Below are positions 35,383 through 44,585 of a DNA stretch of 64,000 bases, in pieces. Within the stretch, counting starts at the first letter, position 1, and every line of letters starts with the position of its first letter. The DNA is from Roseicyclus amphidinii (lineage in GTDB: Bacteria; Pseudomonadota; Alphaproteobacteria; Rhodobacterales; Rhodobacteraceae). The translations under genes were made by a program, and so were the position numbers. Under the pieces are notes generated by a model that was given only the letters and a program-made list of their open reading frames with translations, was not told where the DNA came from and did no database searches. The DNA is taken from positions 1 to 64,000 of the forward strand of contig NZ_JASJOE010000001.1 in assembly GCF_030163755.1 (NCBI RefSeq), written 5' to 3'.

Positions 35383-37238
35383 TCGGCGGCCTCCGTCCCC
35401 GGATCGGTTTCGGTGCCGATGAACCCACCCGACTGGCGCGCCCAGAACCCGGCGTAAAGCCCGCCCTTGGCGAGCAAGTCCGCATGGGTGCCATCCTCGG
35501 CGATGCGGCCCTCCTCCAGCACGATGATGCGGTCCATCTGGGCGATGGTCGACAGGCGGTGCGCGATGGCGATGACGGTCTTGCCCTCCATCACGCCGTA
35601 AAGCGTCTGCTGGATCTGCGCCTCGACCTCCGAGTCGAGCGCGCTGGTGGCCTCGTCCAGCACGAGGATCGGCGCATCCTTCAGGATGACGCGGGCGAGC
35701 GTCACGCGCTGGCGCTGGCCGCCCGACAGCTTCACGCCGCGTTCGCCCACATGCGCGTCATAGCCGCGGCGGCCCTGCGGGTCCTCGAGCGTCAGGATGA
35801 ACTCGTGCGCCTCGGCGCGGCGGGCGGCGGCGATCATCTGCTCTTCGGTGGCATCGGGGCGACCGTAAAGGATGTTGTCCCGCACGGACCGATGCAGGAG
35901 CGAGCTGTCCTGCTGCACCATGCCGATATGGCGGCGCAGGCTGTCCTGCGTGACGGTGCGGATGTCCTGCCCGTCGATCAGGATGCGCCCGCCCTCGGTG
36001 TCGTAGAAGCGCAGGAGCAGCTTGACCAAGGTGGACTTGCCCGCACCGGACCGGCCGACAAGGCCGACCTTTTCACCGGGACGGATCGTCAGCGCGACCC
36101 GGTCAAGCCCCCCTGCCCCGCGTCCGTAATGGTGGCTGACGGTGTCGAACCCGATCTCGCCCTGCGGCACGGTCAGGGGCCGCGCATCCGGCGCGTCGGT
36201 GAGGGTGACGGGGTCGGTGATCGTCTCCATCCCTTCGGCCACCACGCCGAGCGAGCGGAAGAGCGTCGAGACCGACCACATGATCCAGCCGGTCATGGCG
36301 TTCAGGCGCAGCGTAAGCGCCGTGGCCGCGGCGACCGCGCCGACGGTGGCGGCATCGCCCGCCCAGAGCCAGACCGCCCAGCCGACGACGGCCACGATCA
36401 GGAAGCCGTTCAGGAGGGTCAGGACAATGTCCATGATCGTGAAAAGCCGCATCTCGCGGGCGAAGGTGTCGCGGGTCTGCTCGATCGCTTCCTTGGCGTA
36501 GTCAAGCTCCCGGTCGTGATGGGCGAAAAGCTTGACGGAATGGATGTTGGAATAGCTGTCGACGACGCGCCCCGTGGTCATCGAGCGCGCATCGGCGCTG
36601 GCCTTGGACGCCGGGCCAACGCGGCGGACCGTCCAGCGGACGAGCAGGGCGTAGAGCGCGAACCAGGCGATGAGCGGCAGGGCGAGGCGAGGGTCGGCCT
36701 CGGCCAGCAGGATGGCGGCGCCGATCAGGTAGGCGAGCGCGAAGGTGATCGCGTCGAAGACCTGGAAGACCGCATCGCCCGCGCTGGTGGGCGTCTGCAT
36801 GATGCGGTTGGCGATGCGGCCCGCGAAGTCGTTCTCGAACCAACCGACGGACTGGCGCAACACCTGCCGATGCGCGCGCCAGCGGATCAGCGCGCCGAAC
36901 TGCGGCAGGATGCCGTTGTTCAGCAGCGCGACGTCGAGCCCCTGCAACAGCGGGCGCAGCGTCAGGATGAAGACGGCGGCGAGCATGAGTTCCAGACCGT
37001 GATCGCCAAGCACCTCGGCCGGGGTGCCGGTGGACAGAAGGTCGACGACGCGGCCCATGTACCAGATCAGCCCGACCTCGACCGCGGCCACGACCACCGA
37101 CATCAGCGCGGTGATGGCGTAGAGGCGTTTGAAGGGTTTCGAGTAGTCCCACAGGAACGCCCAGAGCCGACGCGGGGGCGCGTCGGTCTCGGGGTAGGTC
37201 GTGTAGGGATCGACCAGCGTCTCGAAAAAGCGGAACAT
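35379..37238 (-). CDS. ABC exporter half-transporter (first of a tandem pair)
   Basis: A 619-residue paralogue of the next gene, with a membrane domain at about 35-335 and an ATPase domain containing GLVGRSGAGKSTLVKLLL, MVQQDSSLLHRSVRDN, KLSGGQRQRVTLA and LVLDEATSALD. Both copies retain the catalytic Glu after Walker B and the His switch (AIAHRLSTI), so neither site looks degenerate. The ATPases are clearly related, while the membrane domains have diverged more. It starts at 37238 and overlaps the second gene by four bases. Confidence 0.9.
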   Translation of the reverse strand: MFRFFETLVDPYTTYPETDAPPRRLWAFLWDYSKPFKRLYAITALMSVVVAAVEVGLIWYMGRVVDLLSTGTPAEVLGDHGLELMLAAVFILTLRPLLQGLDVALLNNGILPQFGALIRWRAHRQVLRQSVGWFENDFAGRIANRIMQTPTSAGDAVFQVFDAITFALAYLIGAAILLAEADPRLALPLIAWFALYALLVRWTVRRVGPASKASADARSMTTGRVVDSYSNIHSVKLFAHHDRELDYAKEAIEQTRDTFAREMRLFTIMDIVLTLLNGFLIVAVVGWAVWLWAGDAATVGAVAAATALTLRLNAMTGWIMWSVSTLFRSLGVVAEGMETITDPVTLTDAPDARPLTVPQGEIGFDTVSHHYGRGAGGLDRVALTIRPGEKVGLVGRSGAGKSTLVKLLLRFYDTEGGRILIDGQDIRTVTQDSLRRHIGMVQQDSSLLHRSVRDNILYGRPDATEEQMIAAARRAEAHEFILTLEDPQGRRGYDAHVGERGVKLSGGQRQRVTLARVILKDAPILVLDEATSALDSEVEAQIQQTLYGVMEGKTVIAIAHRLSTIAQMDRIIVLEEGRIAEDGTHADLLAKGGLYAGFWARQSGGFIGTETDPGTEAAE

Positions 37239-37278
37239 CGGGGGGCCTTCGGGTGCTGCCCCAGATATAGGCCCCGAA

Positions 37279-37857
37279 TTACAGAAAGACCATGACAGCC
37301 GAGGCGGCCAGGCCCGTCGCCATGACGCGGGCGAAGATCGTCCAGGCCTTTGGCGTGGTCAGCAGGAGCGCGAGGAGCGATCCGGCGAAGCTCCAGAACA
37401 GGCAGACGAAGAGGTTGAGACCGGAAAAGGCGAGGGCGAGGCGCTGCGCCTCACCCACCGGGCCGAGGCCCGCGGCATAGCCCGAGGCGGCGGCCAGCGC
37501 CACGGCCCAGACCTTTGGGTTCACCCATTGGAACAGCACCGCCTCGAGGAAGGTGAAGGGGCGCGCGCGGGCCTTGGCGTTGCCCTTCGCCGAGGATTGC
37601 CAGAGGGTCCAGGCCATCCAGCCGATCCAGGCCGCGGCGGCGAGTTTGAGCGCCGTGGCAAGCGCGGGCTGGGCCAGCAGCAGCGCGCCGATGCCGAGGC
37701 CGGTCAGCCCCGCGGTGATGCCCACGCCCGCCGCCACGCCGAAGACATGGGGCAATGTCGCGCGAAAGCCGAAGCGCGCGCCCGAGGCGGTCAGCAGGAT
37801 GACGTTCGGTCCGGGGCTGAAGAGGCCGAGGAAGACGAAAGGGTAAAGCGGGTCCAA
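37279..37857 (-). CDS. LysE/RhtB-family exporter
   Basis: A 192-residue protein with six membrane spans. The family opening LYPFVFLGLFSPGPNVILLT, a GVGITAGLTGLGIGALLL span and QWVNPKVWAVALAAASG are visible. LysE-type proteins export amino acids or related compounds. The start is set at a TTG at 37857, because GGAGG lies about five bases upstream; the frame extends to a further TTG at 37911 but that N-terminus is proline-rich and unsupported. Confidence 0.85.
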   Translation of the reverse strand: MDPLYPFVFLGLFSPGPNVILLTASGARFGFRATLPHVFGVAAGVGITAGLTGLGIGALLLAQPALATALKLAAAAWIGWMAWTLWQSSAKGNAKARARPFTFLEAVLFQWVNPKVWAVALAAASGYAAGLGPVGEAQRLALAFSGLNLFVCLFWSFAGSLLALLLTTPKAWTIFARVMATGLAASAVMVFL

Positions 37858-37933
37858 GGGGCCTCCGGTGCGCGGTGGCGCGACGGGAGGGTTTGACGCC
37901 CGGAATGTCAAGCGGGCGGTGCCTGTGGCGGGC

Positions 37934-37973
37934 TGCGGGAGCCTCCGGCGGCCATATTTGGGGGATGAAGATG
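37934..37973. repeat. Dispersed Rhodobacterales-type intergenic element
   Basis: The sequence GCGGGAGCCTCCGGCGG followed by a CATATTTGGGGG stretch and GATGAAGATGG resembles a short element that I recall recurring downstream of genes in Rhodobacterales genomes. Only one copy is in this window, so repetition cannot be shown here. It contains a GGAGCC/CTCCGGCGG hairpin. The remaining gap to 38038 holds GTTAACCTTAAC and nothing coding. Confidence 0.35.
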
Positions 37974-38038
37974 GGAGGGCGGCGCGCGTTAACCTTAACG
38001 GGGGGTGAAGGTGGCGACCGGGGAGGGGGGCGGTGCGT

Positions 38039-39190
38039 TCAGTCGGCGTCCGCGAGGAGTTGCGCGCGGGTCAGGGTGAAGCCCGAGGCGATCCAGCGGG
38101 CCTCCATCGCCTTGAGCGCGGCACCGAGGGCGGGGCCCTGTAGGCGTGGCATCAGGTCGGCCGGTTTCACCGGGAATTGCGCGGTGGTGCCTTGGGCAAT
38201 CTGCGCTTCGGATGCGGGATCGGGGGGCGTTTCGAACAGCGCGGCGCGCAGCAGGAGGATGTCGCGCGCGATCTCCGCGCCATGGGCATAGGCCAGCGCG
38301 GCGGGCGGGGTCGCTTTGCCCATCTCGTCGCGCAAGGTGGCGAGCCGTGCGGCGTCGGCCCGCGAGAGGCGCAGGCGCTCGGCCACGTCGTCGCCCCCCA
38401 GGGCCGCAAGGCGGCGGATCGGGTCGGGGTGGGCGGTTTCCAGCGCCACGAGGATCGGCAGGAGCCGCGCCTCGGCACCGGGCAGGGCACGGGTCAGCAC
38501 GCCGGTCTGGGCCATCGCGGCGACGGCGGGGGAGGGGTCGGGCGCGGCGAGCAGCTTTTTCACCTCGGCCCCGACCCTTTCGCGGCTGAGCCGGTCCAGC
38601 CCGTCGAGCCCTGCGGCGCAGGCGGCCAGCCCCTCGGCATCGAGCCCGCCCTCGGGGTCGGCATACCAGGCGTGGAAGCGGAAGAAGCGCAGGATGCGCA
38701 GGTAGTCCTCGTGGATGCGATCCTCGGGCGCGCCGATGAAGCGCAACCGGCGCGCGGCGAGATCGGCCAGCCCCTCGCCCGTGGGGTCCAGCACCAGCCC
38801 CTCGGCATCGGCGTAGAGCGCGTTCATGGTGAAATCGCGGCGCGCGGCGTCTTCCTCCAGCCGGTCGGTGAAGGCGATGGTGGCGCGCCTGCCGTCGGTG
38901 GCGATGTCGCGGCGCAGCGTCGTGACCTCGTAGGGGCGGTGATCGGCGACGAGCGTCACCGTGCCATGGTCGATGCCGGTGGGCACGGCCTTGATGCCCG
39001 CGCCCTCGGCCAGCGCGATCACGCGCTCGGGGCGGGCGTCGGTGGTGATGTCGATGTCGCTGACGGGTTGATCGAGCAGGGCGTTCCTCACGCAGCCGCC
39101 GACGAACCACGCGCCATGCCCGGCCCCGGTCAGCGTGGCCATGACGGCGCGGGTGCCGGGCAGGTCGAGCCAGTCGGCGGCAAGCTTCAC
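38039..39190 (-). CDS. cca: CCA tRNA nucleotidyltransferase (class II)
   Basis: A 383-residue enzyme that adds or repairs the CCA end of tRNAs. The nucleotidyltransferase motif is GAWFVGGCVRNALL followed by the metal-binding DIDITTDARPE, then RDIATDGRRATIAFTDRLEE with RRDFTMNALYAD, and the neck motif IHEDYLRILRFFRFHAWY. The C-terminal helical body is of normal alphaproteobacterial length. Its start at 39190 overlaps the Nudix gene stop by four bases. Confidence 0.92.
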   Translation of the reverse strand: MKLAADWLDLPGTRAVMATLTGAGHGAWFVGGCVRNALLDQPVSDIDITTDARPERVIALAEGAGIKAVPTGIDHGTVTLVADHRPYEVTTLRRDIATDGRRATIAFTDRLEEDAARRDFTMNALYADAEGLVLDPTGEGLADLAARRLRFIGAPEDRIHEDYLRILRFFRFHAWYADPEGGLDAEGLAACAAGLDGLDRLSRERVGAEVKKLLAAPDPSPAVAAMAQTGVLTRALPGAEARLLPILVALETAHPDPIRRLAALGGDDVAERLRLSRADAARLATLRDEMGKATPPAALAYAHGAEIARDILLLRAALFETPPDPASEAQIAQGTTAQFPVKPADLMPRLQGPALGAALKAMEARWIASGFTLTRAQLLADAD

Positions 39191-39780
39191 GGGGCCACCC
39201 GGTCGGCGATGGATTTCAGCATCCGCGCGGTGGCGCCCCAGATGTAATAGGGGCCGTAGGGCACGACGTAGTAGCGCCGCCAGACCCCGCGCCAGCGGCG
39301 GCGTTCGACGCGGTAGCGCGCGGGGTCCAGCAGGAGCGGCAGGGGCACGCGAAAGACCTCGGCCACCTCTCCGGCCTCGGGCCGGGGGATGAAGGCGCGG
39401 TCGATGCGCGCGATGACGGGCGTGACGGTGTAGCCGGTGACGGTCTCATGCGTCGGCAGCTGGGCAAGGAAGCGGACGGTCGCGGGGTCGAGGCCGATCT
39501 CTTCGCGGGCCTCGCGCAGGGCGGCGGCGGTGGCATCGGCATCGCCCGCGTCGATCTTGCCGCCGGGAAAAGCGATCTGGCCCGGGTGATGCTTCAGATG
39601 CGAGGCGCGCTTGGTCAGGATCACGCAGTCCTCGAGCACCCCGATCAGCACCGCGGCGGGCCGCAGCTTGCGCCCCTCGGGCAGGACGATATCGGGGTTC
39701 AGGTCGTAGTCGGACGAGGCCGCGGGCGGCGCGGCCCGCAGCGCATCGGTCAGCCGGTCGAGGTCAATCGGCCGTCCCAT
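39187..39780 (-). CDS. Nudix hydrolase, CoA pyrophosphatase-like
   Basis: A 197-residue hydrolase. The Nudix box reads GGKIDAGDADATAAALREAR then EEIGL, with the REAREE core intact and Asp replacing the first Glu. The upstream LTKRASHLKHHPGQIAFPGG is the UPF0035-like motif of CoA pyrophosphatases (NudL/PCD1 group). It would cleave CoA derivatives. The start at 39780 overlaps the end of hslO by 17 bases; the longer frame to 39837 lies within hslO. It is co-directional with cca. Confidence 0.86.
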   Translation of the reverse strand: MGRPIDLDRLTDALRAAPPAASSDYDLNPDIVLPEGRKLRPAAVLIGVLEDCVILTKRASHLKHHPGQIAFPGGKIDAGDADATAAALREAREEIGLDPATVRFLAQLPTHETVTGYTVTPVIARIDRAFIPRPEAGEVAEVFRVPLPLLLDPARYRVERRRWRGVWRRYYVVPYGPYYIWGATARMLKSIADRVAP

Positions 39781-40780
39781 GGCCGTCTTCCTCGCCGGGG
39801 TCCTTCGTCGCCTCGAAGCCGAGCGTCGCGGGGTCAAACTCGTAATGCGCGCCGCAGAACTGGCAATCGGCGGTGACGCGCCCGTCCTCCGTGGTCATGT
39901 GGCCGATATCGCGCGCCGAGTAGATCGAGAGCGAGTTGCGCACACGCTCGGCCGAGCAGGTGCAACCGAACTTGACCGGCAGGGCGTCGAAGACGCGCGG
40001 TCCTTCCTCGTGGAACAGCCGGAGCAGCAGGTCGGTGGGCGCGACGCGGGGGCCGATCAGCTCGAGCGCCTCGGCGGTGTCGAGCAGGATGTTGGCGCGG
40101 GCCCAGTTCTCGCCCTCGTCCTCGTCCATCAGGTCGGTGGCGGCCATCAGCCCGTCTTCGCCGGACGGCGCATCGCCCATCAGCGGCGAGGCTTTGGGCA
40201 TGTGCTGCAGCATCACGCCGCCCGCCCGCCAGCGCGTGTCCTGCCCCGGTTCTCGGCTCTGGCCGAAGCTGAGCTGAAACCGGGTCGGAAGCTGTTCCGA
40301 CTGGGCGAAATACGCTTCGGCGCAGGCGGCAAGCGATCCACCGGCCAGGGGCGTGATGCCCTGGTAGGGCGTGGTGCCCTGGCCCTGGTCGATCAGGATG
40401 GCGAAATAGCCGCGCCCGATCTGGCTGAAGGGATCGACGCCGGGCTGCAGCCGGTCGGCATCATAGCTCGCCCAGGCGCGGATGCGGGCCGGGGTATCCT
40501 CGCCCTCGGGGGCGAAGAAATCCGTGGCGATCAGGCGGGCCGGCCCGTCGCCGCGGACCTGCAGCGACAGTTTCCAGCGCAGCTTGATGGTCTGGCCGAT
40601 CAGCGCGGTGAGCAACGCGGCCTCGGCCACCAGCGCCTCGACCTCGGGCGGGTAGTCGTGCTGGGCCAGCACCTTGTCGAGCGTCAGGTCGAGGCGCGCG
40701 ACCCGGCCACGGATGTCCGAGCGGTCGAGCTGGAAGGGCAACACGGTGTCGTCCCACGCGATCTTGGTGGTCAGGGTCAT
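39764..40780 (-). CDS. hslO: Redox-regulated chaperone Hsp33
   Basis: A 338-residue chaperone that is activated by oxidation. The C-terminal zinc-binding switch is visible as CTC in KFGCTCSAERV and CQFC in VTADCQFCGAHYEF, the CxC-x27-30-CxxC pattern. The N-terminal substrate domain includes LDLTLDKVLAQHDYPPEVEA and GGSLAACAEAYFAQSEQLPT. The start is the ATG at 40780. It heads a run hslO-Nudix-cca with overlapping genes, all reading left. Confidence 0.93.
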   Translation of the reverse strand: MTLTTKIAWDDTVLPFQLDRSDIRGRVARLDLTLDKVLAQHDYPPEVEALVAEAALLTALIGQTIKLRWKLSLQVRGDGPARLIATDFFAPEGEDTPARIRAWASYDADRLQPGVDPFSQIGRGYFAILIDQGQGTTPYQGITPLAGGSLAACAEAYFAQSEQLPTRFQLSFGQSREPGQDTRWRAGGVMLQHMPKASPLMGDAPSGEDGLMAATDLMDEDEGENWARANILLDTAEALELIGPRVAPTDLLLRLFHEEGPRVFDALPVKFGCTCSAERVRNSLSIYSARDIGHMTTEDGRVTADCQFCGAHYEFDPATLGFEATKDPGEEDGHGTAD

Positions 40781-40914
40781 GTCTTCTCGTATCCGGATTT
40801 GCGACCTTCGGGTCTCATATAGGGGCGGTCGAGGCAATCCCAAACCGGCGTCGCCTTGCCGTTCCCCGCGGGATGGGAAACTATGCGCCGATACACGGTT
40901 TGGCAGAGCGCCGC

Positions 40915-42168
40915 ATGAAGATTTTATTCGTACATCAGAATTTCCCGGGCCAGTACCGCGAGTTGCTGCAATGGATCGTCGCGCAGGGCGGGCACGAGGT
41001 GGTCTTCCTGACCCAGCGCCGGGACGTGCGGCAGGTCAAGGGCGCGCGCATCGTTCACTACCTGCCGCATCACAGGCCCGCCGAAGGGGCCTATGCCGCG
41101 ACGAAATACTGGGAGGAATGCTGCGGCAACGGGTTGGGCGCGGCCTTTGCCGCCCAGAAGCTCGAGGCCGAGGGGTTTCGGCCCGACATCGTCGTGGGCC
41201 ATGTCGGCTGGGGCGAGCTGACGTTCTTCAAGGAGATCTGGCCCGATGTGCCGATCCTCGGGTTCTTCGAATACTACTTCCTCGCACGCGGCGGATCGGT
41301 CGGGTTCGACCCGGAATTCCCGGCCTCGCCCCATGCGCCGTTCCTGATGCATGCGCGCAACGCGGTGAATTTCGCCAATATCCAGACCGTCGACCTGGGG
41401 CTGTCGCCGACGCTGTTCCAGCGCGACACCTTTCCCGAAAGCTTTCACCCCAAGATCTACGTCAAGCATGACGGGATCCGCACCGACCGGCTGCGCCCCG
41501 ATCCGAAGGCCAGCGTGCCGCTGAACCGGCTGGGGCGGGCGGTCACGCGCGAGGACGAGATCTTCACCTACATGGCACGGAACATGGAGCCGACCCGCGG
41601 CTTCCACAAGTTCATGCGCGCGCTGCCCCATATCCTCGATGCGCGGCCGAACGCGCGGGCGCTGATCATCGGCGGGAACGAGGTCTCCTATGGCAAGGCG
41701 AGCGATGCGCGCGGCGGCTACCGCGCCGAGATGGAGCGCGAGGTCGGCGACCGGCTGGACTGGGACCGGGTGCATTTCCTGGGCAAGGTGCCCTTCGCCG
41801 CCTACCAGCAGATCATCCAGGTCAGCCGCTGCCACGTCTACCTGACGGTGCCCTTCGTGCTGTCGTGGTCCTGCATGGAGAGCATGGCGATGGGCGCGAC
41901 GATCGTCGCCTCGGACACCGCGCCGGTGCGCGAGGTCATCACGCATGGCGAGACCGGGCTCCTGGTGGATTTCCACGATCACGAGGCACTGGCCCGCCAG
42001 GTGATCGAGGTTCTGGCCCGGCCGGGCGACGTGGCCCACCTCGGCCCCGCCGCGCGGCGGCACATCGTCGAGACCTATGATTTCGAAACCGTCTGCCTGC
42101 CCGAGCATATCCGGCGGATGAACGGCCTCGTGCCCAAGGCGCGCCGGATCGCCCTGCCCGGCGCCTAG
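40915..42168 (+). CDS. GT4-family glycosyltransferase
   Basis: A 417-residue GT-B glycosyltransferase. The N-terminal domain opens with MKILFVHQNFPGQYRELLQW, and an unusual LGFFEYYFLARGGSVGFDPE segment resembles GT4 enzymes annotated in exopolysaccharide loci. The C-terminal domain has the donor region VHFLGKVPFAAYQQIIQVSR, LSWSCMESMAMG and VREVITHGETGLLVDFHD. The ATG at 40915 is chosen over an upstream one at 40873, as MKILFV is the natural first strand. Acceptor and sugar are unknown. It faces a Wza-like gene, so it may build surface polysaccharide. Confidence 0.85.
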   Translation: MKILFVHQNFPGQYRELLQWIVAQGGHEVVFLTQRRDVRQVKGARIVHYLPHHRPAEGAYAATKYWEECCGNGLGAAFAAQKLEAEGFRPDIVVGHVGWGELTFFKEIWPDVPILGFFEYYFLARGGSVGFDPEFPASPHAPFLMHARNAVNFANIQTVDLGLSPTLFQRDTFPESFHPKIYVKHDGIRTDRLRPDPKASVPLNRLGRAVTREDEIFTYMARNMEPTRGFHKFMRALPHILDARPNARALIIGGNEVSYGKASDARGGYRAEMEREVGDRLDWDRVHFLGKVPFAAYQQIIQVSRCHVYLTVPFVLSWSCMESMAMGATIVASDTAPVREVITHGETGLLVDFHDHEALARQVIEVLARPGDVAHLGPAARRHIVETYDFETVCLPEHIRRMNGLVPKARRIALPGA

Positions 42169-42178
42169 GCTGCGCGGC

Positions 42179-42202
42179 GTCAGTCAGTCGGTCAGTCGGT
42201 CA
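42179..42202. repeat. Tetranucleotide repeat (GTCR)6 across the end of the Wza-like gene
   Basis: Six units of GTCA or GTCG in a row, read on the other strand as CTGACCGA, CTGACCGA, CTGACTGA. The stop codon of the export gene (42192-42194) lies inside. Gain or loss of a unit would alter the last residues. Confidence 0.7.
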
Positions 42203-43316
42203 GGCTTGCGCCCTGCCGGGCCAGTCCGAAGACCGAGCCGACAAGCCCGAGGATCGTCTGCGCCGAGGTGACCGGGCTTTCGGTCACCAGCACGAGGTCG
42301 CCGGGATGGATGCGGAAATTGCGCGCGCTGAACAGCCCGTCGGCGCTGGTCAGGTCGACGGTGAAGACCACGCGCGCCTGCGCCGGGCCGCTGTCATCGG
42401 CGCGCAGCGCGCTGTCGGGATATTCGCGCAGGATCAGAACGCCGCCGGGATCGCCGCGGCGGCTTTCGACACCGCCGATGATCGACACGGCATCAAGCGC
42501 GCTGACGTGATCCTGCGGGAAACGGTGCTGGCTCTGCGAGCCGGCCGCGCCGAGCGACAGGAAATAGCGCCGGTCCTCTTCCACGATGACACGGTCGCCG
42601 CCATGCAGCAGGGTGTCGAGGCCGGGGTTCTCGAACAGCCGCGCCACCGAGGTGCCGTAGATATGGCCGCCGCGCATCAGCCGCACCTGCGGGTTGGTCA
42701 GCCCCGCCTGCACCCCGCCGCCCTGAGCGATCAGGTTCAGCACGGTGTAATTGCGGTCGGGCAGCGGATAGGCGCCGGGCGCGCCGACACCGCCCACCAG
42801 GTCGACCGAGTTCGTGCGCCCCTCCACCAGCCGAAGCTGGACCTGCGCCGAGGGCACGACGCGGTCGATCTCGTCCTGCAGATGCGCGCGCGCGAGCTGC
42901 TCGGTCAGGCCCGCGACGCGGATGTCACCCGCATAGGGCACGAAGATCGTGCCATCGGGCGCGACCGTCAGCGCCTCGATCGGGACGGCGCGATATCCGT
43001 TCGACGAGAGAAGCGAATTCTCGGTGCTGTCCCAGATCGTCAGGGCAAGCTCGTCGCCCGCGGCGATGACCTGCGTGCGCGCGCCGCCGCTGGCAGGGAT
43101 CCAGCCGAGGGGACGCGCCCCGGTCAGGGGCCAATCGGCCACGACGGGCAGGAAGTCGCGGGTGACGGGATGCACGGCGAAATCGGCCGTTTCGCCTTCG
43201 GCGACGGAAATGATCTCGCGCTCGACCGCGGCACCGCGCGGCAGGTCGCTACAGGCCGAAAGGGCGGCCAGAAGGGAAAGACACATCACGGCGCGTCGCC
43301 ATGCTACGGTTGCCAT
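42192..43316 (-). CDS. Polysaccharide export lipoprotein (Wza-like)
   Basis: A 374-residue outer-membrane export protein. A lipoprotein signal (residues 1-22, lipobox LSAC) leads to a poly_export domain around 80-180 (AAGDELALTIWDSTENSLLS, then VPYAGDIRVAGLT) and SLBB-type domains (SVDLVGGVGAPGAYPLPDRN, RRYFLSLGAAGSQSQHRF). A short C-terminal hydrophobic stretch ILGLVGSVFGLA fits the membrane-spanning Wza helix. It would form the exit channel for capsule or exopolysaccharide. The Wzc kinase and polymerase genes are not in this window. Confidence 0.87.
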   Translation of the reverse strand: MATVAWRRAVMCLSLLAALSACSDLPRGAAVEREIISVAEGETADFAVHPVTRDFLPVVADWPLTGARPLGWIPASGGARTQVIAAGDELALTIWDSTENSLLSSNGYRAVPIEALTVAPDGTIFVPYAGDIRVAGLTEQLARAHLQDEIDRVVPSAQVQLRLVEGRTNSVDLVGGVGAPGAYPLPDRNYTVLNLIAQGGGVQAGLTNPQVRLMRGGHIYGTSVARLFENPGLDTLLHGGDRVIVEEDRRYFLSLGAAGSQSQHRFPQDHVSALDAVSIIGGVESRRGDPGGVLILREYPDSALRADDSGPAQARVVFTVDLTSADGLFSARNFRIHPGDLVLVTESPVTSAQTILGLVGSVFGLARQGASLTD

Positions 43317-43412
43317 GTATCCCCCCGGATCGCACTCGTTACTGACCTGTGAACAGGTTTACGGGCGGGGCGGGCCGCGTCAACGGGCACGGGGCGCAAT
43401 TTCCGGCGCGAT

Positions 43413-43422
43413 GCAAATTTGC
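43413..43422. promoter_or_regulatory. Palindrome GCAAATTTGC in the export/galE interval
   Basis: A perfect 10-bp palindrome lies 97 bases before the export gene start and 105 before galE, which diverge. It could be an operator for either gene, but the length is short and no regulator is suggested. Confidence 0.3.
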
Positions 43423-43526
43423 CCTGCCCGGATACAACACACCCGACAGGACGGGACCGATTATCCTTGAATGACGCGGGCGATGCATGGCACCTGCGCG
43501 GGGGTTCAACCACCACCGCAGGTGTC

Positions 43527-44540
43527 ATGGCGTCACGTATTCTTCTGACCGGGGGGGCAGGCTATATCGGCTCTCACACCCATGTCGCCCTGGTCGAGGC
43601 CGGGCACGAGGTGGTGATCCTCGACAGTTTCGCTAACGCGCGGCGCTCGGTGCCCGACCGGTTGGCGCAGATCACCGGACGGCCGGTGCAGCTGGTCGAG
43701 GGCGATGTGCGCGACGAGGCCCTGCTGACGCGCGTTCTGGTCGAGCAGGGGATCGAGGCCGTGGTGCATTTCGCCGCCCTCAAGGCGGTGGGCGAAAGCA
43801 TGGTGCGGCCGCTGGATTACTTCGACGTGAATGTCGGCGGGCTGACCGCGCTTCTGCGCGCGATGGAAACGGCGGGCTGTCGCCGCCTGGTGTTTTCCTC
43901 CTCGGCCACGGTCTACGGCCTGCCCGAAGAGATACCGACGCCGGAAAGCGCGCCCCTGCGCGCGATGAACCCTTATGGGCAGACCAAGATCATCGGCGAG
44001 CAGATGCTGGACTGGCTGGGCCGCTCGAACCCGGACTGGGCCATCGGCGTGCTGCGCTACTTCAACCCCGCGGGCGCGCATGGCTCGGGGCTGATCGGCG
44101 AAGACCCCCACGACACGCCCGGCAACCTCATGCCCTTCGTCGCAAAGGTCGCCACCGGCGAGCTTGAGCGGATCGCCGTCTTCGGCGCGGATTACGACAC
44201 GCCCGACGGCACCGGCGTGCGCGATTACATCCATGTCGAGGACCTCGCGCGCGGCCATGTGCTGTCGCTGCAATCGCTGCTGGACACCGGCCAAGGTCAC
44301 CTTGTGAACCTCGGCACCGGGCGGGGGTATTCCGTGCTCGAGGTCATCGCCGCCTACAAGCGGGCGAGCAACCGCCACCTGCCCTACACCATCACCGAGC
44401 GCCGCGCAGGTGACGTGCCGATCTCGGTCGCGCGGGCGGACAAGGCCGCCGGGCTGCTGGGCTTCCGCACCGAAAAGGGGCTGGAGGAGATGTGCGCCAG
44501 TTCCTGGGCCTGGGTCTCGACCACGGGGGCGCAGGACTGA
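43527..44540 (+). CDS. galE: UDP-glucose 4-epimerase
   Basis: A 337-residue short-chain-dehydrogenase-type enzyme. NAD binding GGAGYIGSHTHVALVEAG is at the N-terminus, then VVHFAALKAVGESM, the catalytic SSSATVYG and Tyr/Lys in NPYGQTKIIGEQML, and the sugar-binding FNPAGAHGSGLIGEDP. It interconverts UDP-glucose and UDP-galactose for polysaccharide synthesis. The start is the ATG at 43527; the frame before it has no family match. It diverges from the Wza-like export gene, supporting a surface-glycan role. Confidence 0.93.
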   Translation: MASRILLTGGAGYIGSHTHVALVEAGHEVVILDSFANARRSVPDRLAQITGRPVQLVEGDVRDEALLTRVLVEQGIEAVVHFAALKAVGESMVRPLDYFDVNVGGLTALLRAMETAGCRRLVFSSSATVYGLPEEIPTPESAPLRAMNPYGQTKIIGEQMLDWLGRSNPDWAIGVLRYFNPAGAHGSGLIGEDPHDTPGNLMPFVAKVATGELERIAVFGADYDTPDGTGVRDYIHVEDLARGHVLSLQSLLDTGQGHLVNLGTGRGYSVLEVIAAYKRASNRHLPYTITERRAGDVPISVARADKAAGLLGFRTEKGLEEMCASSWAWVSTTGAQD

Positions 44541-44585
44541 ACCGGCGTTGCCTGTGACCGCAGCGCCTGTCGAAGGGAGACGAGG

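Noticed and set aside
37995-38006. GTTAACCTTAAC as a CtrA box
   Set aside because: The two TTAA halves are two bases apart rather than seven.
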